A stretch of DNA of 12,957 nt from JAEZFI01 sp044508215 (lineage in GTDB: Bacteria; Actinomycetota; Acidimicrobiia; Acidimicrobiales; Microtrichaceae): NCBI GenBank assembly GCA_044508215.1, contig JBIQID010000091.1, positions 1 to 12,957 of the forward strand. Direction: 5' to 3'. The translations under genes were made by a program, and so were the position numbers. The notes under the pieces are model-generated. The model was not told the DNA's origin, made no database searches, and saw only the letters and a list, made by a program, of their open reading frames with translations. Within the stretch, counting starts at the first letter, position 1; every line of letters starts with the position of its first letter. This document shows positions 1 through 5,117 of this stretch, piece after piece.

Positions 1-4
1 GGGG

Positions 5-967
5 TCAGGCGTGGGCGTCGGCCTCGCCGTGGGGCTCGGACGACTTCCCGAAGGGCAGGGCTGCGACGACGGTTGCGATCACCGCGCCGACGGCGAAGCC
101 CACCAGGGCGGAGGCGGCCGTGTTGACGAGCCAGCCGAGCAGGCCGCCGATGCCGGCCACGTCGTGGACCAGCTCCTCGAGGTCGTGCACCAGGTGGTAG
201 GGCCAGGCCCAGCCCAGCTCGTCCGCGCCGACCAACAGGATGTGGCCGCCCACCCACAGCATCGCGGCGGTGCCGATCACCGACAGCCACGCGAGCAGCT
301 TCGGCATCCCGGCGACGAGCAACCGGCCGATCCGTTGCGATCGCTCCGAAGGCCGTTCGGTGAGGCGCAGCCCCACGTCGTCCATCTTCACGATGAGGGC
401 GACGACCCCGTACACCGCCACGGTGATCAGCACGCCGACGACCGCCAGGATCACGCCACGGGAGACCACTGGCTCGTCGATCACCTCCTTGAGGGCGATC
501 ACCATGATCTCGGCCGAGAGGATGAGGTCGGTGCGGACGGCGCCTGAGATGGTGGCCTGCTCGGCGTCCGGTCCGAGCGCCGCGGCGGGGACCTCGTGGC
601 CCTCCTCGTGACCGCGGATGGCGTGGAGCACCTTGTGCGCGCCTTCGTAGGCGAGGAACGCACCGCCGAACATCAAGATGACCTCGACCAGCGTCGGCGC
701 CACCGAGCTCAGGAGCAGCGCCAACGGCAGGATCACCACCAGCTTGTTGCGGAGCGACGCCGTGGCGATCCGCCGAATGATCGGCAGCTCGCGATCGGCC
801 GCCAGTCCCCGCACGTAGCCCGGGGTGACAGCGGCATCGTCGATCACGACGCCAGCGGTCTTCATGCTGGCGCGCCCTGCAGCAGCGCCGATGTCGTCCA
901 CGGACGCGGCAGCGAGCTTCGCCAGCGCCGCCACGTCGTCGAGCAACCCGACCAGACCGCCTGCCAT
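5..967 (-). CDS. DUF808 family (YedI-like) integral membrane protein
   Basis: A 320-residue membrane protein of the DUF808/YedI family, whose biochemical function is not established. The family hallmark is visible at the N-terminus: an MAGGLVGLLDDVAALAKLAA start, then a soluble stretch with KTAGVVIDD and the conserved ADRELPIIRRIA segment (about residues 57-69). Hydrophobic segments follow at about 74-92, 93-109, 170-194, 222-247 and 283-305. A charged loop containing the conserved YEGAHKVLHA motif lies around 108-117. The C-terminus is a short His/Asp/Glu-rich tail. The start at 967 was chosen because family members begin with MAG-type sequence and GGAGG lies 3 nt upstream. A longer in-frame ATG at 1033 would add an Arg-rich extension not typical of the family and would run through the likely promoter. 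The gene is monocistronic as far as the window shows. Family assignment is firm; function is unknown. Confidence 0.92.
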   Translation of the reverse strand: MAGGLVGLLDDVAALAKLAAASVDDIGAAAGRASMKTAGVVIDDAAVTPGYVRGLAADRELPIIRRIATASLRNKLVVILPLALLLSSVAPTLVEVILMFGGAFLAYEGAHKVLHAIRGHEEGHEVPAAALGPDAEQATISGAVRTDLILSAEIMVIALKEVIDEPVVSRGVILAVVGVLITVAVYGVVALIVKMDDVGLRLTERPSERSQRIGRLLVAGMPKLLAWLSVIGTAAMLWVGGHILLVGADELGWAWPYHLVHDLEELVHDVAGIGGLLGWLVNTAASALVGFAVGAVIATVVAALPFGKSSEPHGEADAHA

Positions 968-1001
968 TTGCCTCCGTCGTCGCAGTGGTGGTGCGAGCGA
1001 A

Positions 1002-1028
1002 ACGGTAACTGGCGGCGAGCCAGAACAA
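1002..1028 (-). promoter_or_regulatory. Putative sigma70-type promoter of the DUF808 gene
   Basis: On the minus strand a -10-like TACCGT (1007-1002) lies 15 nt downstream of TTGTTC (1028-1023). Alternatively, GGTTGT gives a 17-nt spacer. A transcript would start near 995, leaving a leader of about 28 nt that contains the GGAGG ribosome binding site. It sits back to back with the + strand promoter at 1034-1061. This is read by eye from hexamer matches only. Confidence 0.4.
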
Positions 1029-1033
1029 CCCAC

Positions 1034-1061
1034 TTGACACTTCGGAAGGGGTCCTTACCAT
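1034..1061 (+). promoter_or_regulatory. Strong sigma70-like promoter with no ORF downstream
   Basis: A perfect -35 hexamer TTGACA (1034-1039) is followed after a 16-nt spacer by TACCAT (1056-1061), which matches the -10 consensus at 4 of 6 positions including the key T, A and final T. The predicted transcription start is about 1067. No credible + strand gene follows, because the next coding region (1297-2247) is on the opposite strand. The element therefore probably drives a non-coding RNA. Exact TTGACA is rare in DNA this GC-rich, which raises its weight. Confidence 0.5.
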
Positions 1062-1066
1062 CTGCC

Positions 1067-1170
1067 TCGGCGGGTCGAGGAGGCCAGGGGTTGCGGCGGA
1101 AGCTTCCCTTGGTCGACCGCACCCCGCTGGAAGCCGAGCAGGGCCCCGACCGGTACGCCGGTCGGGGCCC
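1067..1170 (+). ncRNA. Candidate structured small RNA (about 104 nt), no known family recognised
   Basis: This is predicted from a promoter (TTGACA-16-TACCAT) and a foldable transcript. Pairings read by eye are as follows. P1 joins TCGGC 1067-1071 with GCCGA 1133-1137, and CTGC/GCAG would extend it if transcription starts a few bases earlier. P2 joins CCAG 1084-1087 with CTGG 1127-1130, then GGG 1088-1090 with CCC 1123-1125, then TGCGG 1092-1096 with CCGCA 1117-1121. P2 has one U·C mismatch and one bulged G, around a 20-nt terminal loop. P3 is a perfect 13-bp hairpin at 1141-1170. The strand between P1 and P2 (1072-1083) is purine-rich and unpaired. It does not match tRNA, SRP RNA (no GGAAGG-type core), tmRNA, 6S or 6C RNA as I know them. 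No energy calculation or conservation test was possible, and GC-rich DNA folds easily by chance. Confidence 0.38.
1141..1170. terminator. Perfect 13-bp hairpin, bidirectional terminator-like
   Basis: GGGCCCCGACCGG is followed by a TACG loop and its exact reverse complement. There is no T-tract on either side, so it is not a classical intrinsic terminator, but hairpins without T-runs are common at actinobacterial gene ends. On the + strand it would end the candidate small RNA. On the minus strand it would be the last of four hairpins behind the lipoprotein gene at 1297-2247. Confidence 0.55.
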
Positions 1171-1173
1171 TGG

Positions 1174-1254
1174 GCTCGTCACCGAGCGGAGGACCGCTCG
1201 GCTCGTCGGCCGCTCGACTCGTCACCGAGCGGAGTACCGCTCGTCGGCCGCTCG
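1174..1254. repeat. Degenerate tandem repeat (about 2 units) with internal hairpins
   Basis: Unit 1 is 1174-1216 (43 bp) and unit 2 is 1217-1254 (38 bp). They share CTCGTCACCGAGCGGAG and TCGGCCGCTCG and differ by a 5-bp deletion and a few substitutions. A third partial copy (GCTCGTCGG) starts at 1255. Each unit carries a 7-bp stem with a 4-nt loop: CGAGCGG/CCGCTCG at 1183-1200 and 1226-1243. The stems are identical while the loops differ (AGGA versus AGTA), as expected if the stem is either maintained or recently duplicated. It lies between the lipoprotein stop codon and the 13-bp hairpin. Confidence 0.75.
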
Positions 1255-1265
1255 GCTCGTCGGAT

Positions 1266-1290
1266 GGTCGGCGGCCTCAGACCGCCGACC
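1266..1290 (-). terminator. Hairpin 6 nt after the lipoprotein stop codon
   Basis: GGTCGGCGG (1266-1274) and CCGCCGACC (1282-1290) form a 9-bp stem with a 7-nt loop. It is the first structure met by transcription leaving the lipoprotein gene (stop at 1299-1297). It lacks a T-tract, so it is a GC-only terminator candidate, backed up by the hairpins at 1226-1243, 1183-1200 and 1141-1170. Confidence 0.55.
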
Positions 1291-1296
1291 GGGCCA

Positions 1297-2247
1297 TCAC
1301 GGCTCGAAGACCTGGAAGGTCATCACCGCGGAGTTGGAGCCGTCGACCAGCATCGGGCCGATCAGCGCGCCGAGGCCGCCGCAGTCGGTGTCGAGCGGAG
1401 GCGTCATCACGAAGTCGTCCTGGCTGACGGTCGCGATGCCGGTGTCCAGGTCGATCGCGCCTTCGAGCGAGAACTCGGTCCCGATGTCGCACGGCTGTGG
1501 CATGCCCTCGGGGGCGTTCAGGCCGACGAGGGTCATCGTCACCGCCATGTCGAAGCCTCCCGCGCCGGTCGCGGGATCGAACGACCCGGAGGCCACGCCG
1601 TCCTGCGCCGCCGTGTAGAAGACGGTGATCGGCCCGATCGGCGAGTTCTCGACCGCGAAGGAACCCGGGTCGATCTCCTGGCCGAGGGCGAAGTCGCCGG
1701 TGGCCTGGTCCCACGTGCCGGACACGGTGCCGGTGAACGGGACGGTCGTCTCCGTCGGTTCCTCCGGCGTGCCGCCGTACATCGTCACGGCGACCTCACC
1801 GGGGCCGGAGAACTCGACGAGCCCGGGGGCCTCGCTCTCGTTGGTGCACGCCCACGCATCCGCTGGAGCCGCGTAGCCGTACTCGCTGAGATTGCCCGGC
1901 GAGGTCACGACGATGCTGAGTGCAGCGCACTCCGCGATCGCGCCGGCCTGGTCTGCCGCCCGCACGATCGTGCCCTTCTCGGTCTCCGCCCCCTCGCAGG
2001 AACCATCGTCGACGTAGACCCCGTCGACCAGGTAGGCCGTGGCGTTGTTCGCGGTGTTGGCGACGCCGTTGAACCGGAAGTCCGGCACCCCCGGCAGGTC
2101 GCTGTCGATGCAGCCCGCTGCCATCCACGGCGTGGTGGGATCGGGCTCCGGTGGCGGTGTGCAGGCCGCCACCAGCGTCAGTGCGCAGATCGACAGCGGT
2201 AGGACGAGACGTCTCCGCGTGCGCGCCAGTACAGAGGTTCTGGACAT
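1297..2247 (-). CDS. Secreted lipoprotein of unknown function
   Basis: A 316-residue exported lipoprotein. The N-terminus has basic residues (about 9-13), a hydrophobic core (about 14-27) and the lipobox LVAAC with the lipidated cysteine at 29. A Pro-rich spacer (TPPPEPDPTTP) follows, as is usual for surface-anchored lipoproteins. The mature part is acidic, poor in Lys/Arg and holds several cysteines that could form disulfides outside the cell. Its C-terminal half has three similar turns, GTWDQATGDF, GSFDPATGAG and GAIDLDTGIA. They are spaced along predicted beta strands, which suggests a repeated beta-hairpin fold. I recognise no named family or catalytic motif, so no function is assigned. 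The start is well supported: GGAGG lies 8 nt upstream (6-nt gap after AA) of ATG 2247. The gene is flanked by a hairpin in its leader and a hairpin array after its stop, so it is probably a single-gene unit. Confidence 0.85.
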   Translation of the reverse strand: MSRTSVLARTRRRLVLPLSICALTLVAACTPPPEPDPTTPWMAAGCIDSDLPGVPDFRFNGVANTANNATAYLVDGVYVDDGSCEGAETEKGTIVRAADQAGAIAECAALSIVVTSPGNLSEYGYAAPADAWACTNESEAPGLVEFSGPGEVAVTMYGGTPEEPTETTVPFTGTVSGTWDQATGDFALGQEIDPGSFAVENSPIGPITVFYTAAQDGVASGSFDPATGAGGFDMAVTMTLVGLNAPEGMPQPCDIGTEFSLEGAIDLDTGIATVSQDDFVMTPPLDTDCGGLGALIGPMLVDGSNSAVMTFQVFEP

Positions 2248-2268
2248 GGTCTTCCTCCATGTGTGTCG

Positions 2269-2289
2269 AGCGCGGACCCCCTCCGCGCT
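2269..2289. promoter_or_regulatory. Inverted repeat in the lipoprotein leader
   Basis: AGCGCGGA and TCCGCGCT form a perfect 8-bp inverted repeat around a 5-nt C/G loop, ending 21 nt before the start codon of the lipoprotein gene and 10 nt before its ribosome binding site (2254-2258). It could act as an operator or as an RNA hairpin that tunes translation. The rest of 2290-2385 shows no clear promoter hexamers. Confidence 0.45.
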
Positions 2290-2385
2290 GAACCACCCAC
2301 CATTGCAGGTCCTGCCGGGCCATGCGCCGGAAACGCGAGCGGCGCGCCGTCGACAGCCCGGCTCGGCGCGGGTCGCCCGACGGAT

Positions 2386-3237
2386 TCAGGAGGCAGAGGG
2401 AGCTGTGGCCAGCACCACCCACGTGGCGGCGCCGAGCCGCACTTCGGCGCCCTGGCGGTGCTCCTCGAGCGCCGCTGCGGTCGCCGCCAGCGCGGCCGAT
2501 GCCGCTGCCTCGTCCGCTCGCTCCAGCGCAGATGCGGTGGCGGGGTTCTGTTCGAGCACCCGGCGGGCGGTGTCGTCGATCGACCCGTCCACCGGCACCA
2601 CCCCGATGTCGGGCCCGTGGTCGATCGAGATGTCGGTGAACCCTGCGTCGCCCAGGATCGATCGGATCCGCTCGGGGGCGGCCAGAGCGAACGGGCTGGG
2701 CGCGCCCGCGGGAGGCGGCGTGAGCCCGAGCGGCGCCATCGCCGCCATCACGGGGAGCGTGACGAGCGGGTTCCGCGACGGCTCTTGGAAGCAGATGAAG
2801 CCCAGCCGTCCGCCGGCGACGAGCGAACGGCGCACCGCGGTGAAGGCGGCGACGGGGTCGGAGAAGAACATGACGCCCAACCGCGAGAACGCGACGTCGA
2901 ACGTGGCCTCCCCCAAGGGCGACGTCTGCACGTCGGCCTCCTCGAAGGCCACGTTCCCCACACCGGCCTCGGCGGCGCGTGCCCTCGCCGCGGCGAGCAT
3001 CGTCAGCGAGATGTCGACGCCGACCACCTGGCCCGGATCGACCCGTCTGGCGATCTCGACGGCGGTGTGGCCTGTGCCGCACCCGACGTCGAGCACCTGC
3101 GCTCCGGGGTCGAGCGGCAGCCGCTCCATCACCGCCTCACCGAAGGGGGTGAGGGTGGCGTCGAACTGGCCGCGGTGGCGCACCCAGGCGGCCCCGGCCG
3201 GACCGTTCCAGACCTGCGCCTGCGTCCTCTCGGTCAC
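2386..3237 (-). CDS. Class I SAM-dependent methyltransferase
   Basis: A 283-residue soluble methyltransferase of the Methyltransf_11/25 (UbiE-like) type. SAM motif I is VLDVGCGTG at residues 48-56. The acidic residue that binds the ribose is D75 in GVDIS, and motif II/III follow as EEADVQTSPLGEATFDVAFS and RSLVAGGRLGF. The C-terminal third carries an Ala/Glu-rich helix (about 237-261). The substrate cannot be read from the sequence. It starts with GTG at 3237, inside the stop of the upstream acyltransferase gene (GTGA, 4-nt overlap). There is no good ribosome binding site of its own, so translation is probably coupled. That coupling suggests the product acts with, or in the same amount as, the acyltransferase, perhaps on a lipid or fatty-acid-derived substrate; this is inference. 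It is the last gene of the run. Confidence 0.88.
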   Translation of the reverse strand: MTERTQAQVWNGPAGAAWVRHRGQFDATLTPFGEAVMERLPLDPGAQVLDVGCGTGHTAVEIARRVDPGQVVGVDISLTMLAAARARAAEAGVGNVAFEEADVQTSPLGEATFDVAFSRLGVMFFSDPVAAFTAVRRSLVAGGRLGFICFQEPSRNPLVTLPVMAAMAPLGLTPPPAGAPSPFALAAPERIRSILGDAGFTDISIDHGPDIGVVPVDGSIDDTARRVLEQNPATASALERADEAAASAALAATAAALEEHRQGAEVRLGAATWVVLATAPSAS

Positions 3238-4679
3238 CGTCGAAGCGTACGCCTGGCCGATCCGTGGTGCTCGGCGCGGTCGCGGAGCGCCACCACTGCG
3301 TCCGCTGCCCCTCGAGCCAGCACGTCGACGTCAGGAGCGGTGCCCGCATCGCCCGTGACCCCGAAGAAGACCTGCCCGTCGTAGGAGAGGATGGCCGTGC
3401 CCACACGCAGTCCGTGCGTGATCGGGACGTAGGGGTAGTAGGCCAGCATCCGCTGGCCTGAGCAGTACAGGGGGAACTGCGGGCCCGGCACGTTCGTGGT
3501 GACCGTGTTGATGGAGCGCTGGGGAAGGCGGTGCATGGCTCGGACCACCCAGCGGCTGACCGTCCCGATGACCATCGGGGGAACGAGGTCGCCGACCGTC
3601 GTCACGACCTCGCCCGCTTCGACCGTGTGCGATGCCTTCCCTTCGGCCATCCCTTCGCGCACCGCTCGCAGACGTTCGACGGGGTCGCTGACTCCCACCG
3701 GCAGGTCGAACAGGATGATCGACACCCGGTTGTCGGGCACGCCGTCCGCAGCGAGGTGGCGCGTGGACACGGGCACGAGCGACCGGACCACCGCGTCGCC
3801 GACCACCTCGCCGCGGTGTCGCAGCAGCTCGGCGTAGCCCGCGGCCACCGCAGCCAGCACCACATCGTTCACGGTGCCGCCGAACGCCTTGCGGACGGCC
3901 TTGACGTCGTCGAGCGACGCCGAGGAGTGCGCCCACACCCGGTGCGGGCCGATGGAGCCGTCGATCGTGAGCGGCTCCGGTGCGGCCACCAGGTCTCGGG
4001 CGAGGCGTCCCACCCCGGCCGCGACGTCGATGGTGGAACGAGCTGCTTCCCGGGGCCGTCGCAGCGCGCCCACGGCCCGCCGGACCTGCGCCACGCCGTC
4101 GGATGCCAGCCCCTCCCACGCCCCGGCGATCTTCTGGAGGCCGTTCGGTTCGGGCACCGGTTCCCACGGCACCGGGTCGGTCACCTCGTGGGACGGCTGG
4201 AGGTCGAGCAGCACCGTCAGGAGCCCGACGCCGGAGATCCCGTCGACCATGCAGTGGTGCACCTTGAACACGAGGGCCCAGCGGCCACCCTCCAGGCCCT
4301 CGACCAGCCACGTCTCCCACAGCGGTCGGTCACGGTCGAGGGGCTGGGACATCAGGCGACCCATCAGGCGCCGGAACGCGCCGTCATCGCCCGGCGGCGG
4401 AAGCGCCGTGTGGCGCAGGTGGTACCGCAGGTCGAAGTGCGGATCGTCCGCCCAGACGGGCCGGCCGAGCTCCAGCGGAACCGACCGGACCCGTTGGCGG
4501 TAGCGGGGGATGAGGTGCAGCTTCGAGTGGATCAACCGCTCGACGTCCTCGTACGAGGGAGGGGGTCCGGCGAAGACGCAGGCACCCGCGATGTGCATGT
4601 GCCCGATCCCGTCCTCGACGTGGAGGAACTCGGCGTCGAGCGCGCTCAGCCGGTCCACGGGGCTCCACCTCATGCCCAT
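3234..4679 (-). CDS. Wax ester synthase / diacylglycerol acyltransferase (WS/DGAT), copy A
   Basis: A 481-residue, full-length bifunctional acyltransferase that transfers an acyl group from acyl-CoA to diacylglycerol or a fatty alcohol, forming storage triacylglycerol or wax ester, usually at the inner membrane or lipid-droplet surface. The family start RLSALDAEFLHVED is at 10-23. A PLW motif lies at 119-121. The catalytic HHxxxDG is HHCMVDG at 141-147. The ND motif (NDVVLAA) is at 271-272. The C-terminal signature runs from NTVTTNVPGP (391-400) through YYPYVPI to LSYDGQVFFGVTGD. All key residues are intact, so it should be active. GGGAGG lies 4 nt before ATG 4679; a second in-frame ATG at 4673 is also possible. 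It is preceded at a 46-nt gap by the small helical protein gene and overlaps the methyltransferase gene by 4 nt. Confidence 0.96.
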   Translation of the reverse strand: MGMRWSPVDRLSALDAEFLHVEDGIGHMHIAGACVFAGPPPSYEDVERLIHSKLHLIPRYRQRVRSVPLELGRPVWADDPHFDLRYHLRHTALPPPGDDGAFRRLMGRLMSQPLDRDRPLWETWLVEGLEGGRWALVFKVHHCMVDGISGVGLLTVLLDLQPSHEVTDPVPWEPVPEPNGLQKIAGAWEGLASDGVAQVRRAVGALRRPREAARSTIDVAAGVGRLARDLVAAPEPLTIDGSIGPHRVWAHSSASLDDVKAVRKAFGGTVNDVVLAAVAAGYAELLRHRGEVVGDAVVRSLVPVSTRHLAADGVPDNRVSIILFDLPVGVSDPVERLRAVREGMAEGKASHTVEAGEVVTTVGDLVPPMVIGTVSRWVVRAMHRLPQRSINTVTTNVPGPQFPLYCSGQRMLAYYPYVPITHGLRVGTAILSYDGQVFFGVTGDAGTAPDVDVLARGAADAVVALRDRAEHHGSARRTLRR

Positions 4680-4695
4680 CTCGCCTCCCTCGCGC

Positions 4696-4718
4696 TCGAA
4701 CGCCGCGCGGGCGTTCGA
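4696..4718 (-). promoter_or_regulatory. Intercistronic hairpin before WS/DGAT copy A
   Basis: TCGAACGCC (4696-4704) and GGCGTTCGA (4710-4718) form a perfect 9-bp stem with a 5-nt GC-rich loop. It lies between the stop of the small helical protein (4726) and the ribosome binding site of WS/DGAT A. There is no T-tract. It could stabilise the upstream message or partly terminate transcription, giving more of the small protein than of the downstream enzyme. Confidence 0.45.
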
Positions 4719-4725
4719 CGTTGCG

Positions 4726-5082
4726 TCAGTCCTTCTGGCGCAACGTCTCGGTGGCCCGCTCGATCCCGTCGCGCAGGTCGCTGAAGGCGTCCTTCGCCCG
4801 CGCGGCGAGGTTCGAGCCAGCGGAGCGCCCGTCCTCGCCGAAGTTCTCGAGCGCCGATCGGACGTCCCGCCACGCGGACTCCAGCGAGTCGAACGCTGCC
4901 TTCACCTCGTCGCGCGCATCGAGGCGCGCGAGCGACGACTGCACCCGGAGGTCGTCGATCCGACCTCGGAACTGTTCGAGGCGGCTCTCCACCGAACTGC
5001 GCTCGAGCTCGTCGAGTCGCTGCTCGATCCGATCCAACCGTTCGTTCACGTCGGCCATCTGGCTCTCCTGTTCTGTGCTCAT
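4726..5082 (-). CDS. Small amphipathic helical protein, candidate lipid-droplet/phasin-like protein
   Basis: A 118-residue, highly charged, Cys-free protein without a signal peptide or membrane segment; I do not recognise a named family. Residues 9-40 form a short coiled coil with heptad-like spacing (VNERLDRIEQRLDELE). Residues 52-115 form longer amphipathic helices rich in Ala, Asp, Glu, Arg and Leu, broken by a Gly/Ser hinge near 82-90. Two segments look alike, KAAFDSLESAWRDVRSALE (61-79) and KDAFSDLRDGIERATETLR (97-115), each with KxAFxxL. It lies between two acyltransferase genes, 35 nt after one and 46 nt before the other. Phasins and actinobacterial lipid-droplet proteins are often small amphipathic helical proteins encoded next to storage-lipid enzymes, so a droplet-coat or enzyme-adaptor role is the leading inference. 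The start is uncertain: ATG 5058 (110 residues, AGGAG 6 nt upstream) is about as good as 5082 (GGGAGGG 9 nt upstream). Confidence 0.82.
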   Translation of the reverse strand: MSTEQESQMADVNERLDRIEQRLDELERSSVESRLEQFRGRIDDLRVQSSLARLDARDEVKAAFDSLESAWRDVRSALENFGEDGRSAGSNLAARAKDAFSDLRDGIERATETLRQKD

Positions 5083-5117
5083 GCAGTTGCACCCTCCCCG
5101 GCGCAACACCTGTGCCC

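Noticed and set aside
968..1033. N-terminal extension of the DUF808 protein from ATG 1033
   Set aside because: The added residues are Arg/Pro-rich and unlike the family, which starts at MAG. The extension also overlaps the likely promoter, and GGAGG is next to ATG 967.
1174..1260. CRISPR-like short repeats
   Set aside because: Only about two adjacent units without unique spacers, and the units themselves are palindromic and degenerate. No cas genes are nearby.
1264..2202. 312-codon open frame on the + strand that could use the promoter at 1034-1061
   Set aside because: It is antisense to the lipoprotein gene, which has a lipobox and a good ribosome binding site. The + strand frame is Arg/Asp/Gly-rich without motifs, and its start lies far from the promoter behind three hairpins.
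3531..4784. 417-codon open frame on the + strand
   Set aside because: Antisense to WS/DGAT copy A, with shadow-type composition and no motif.
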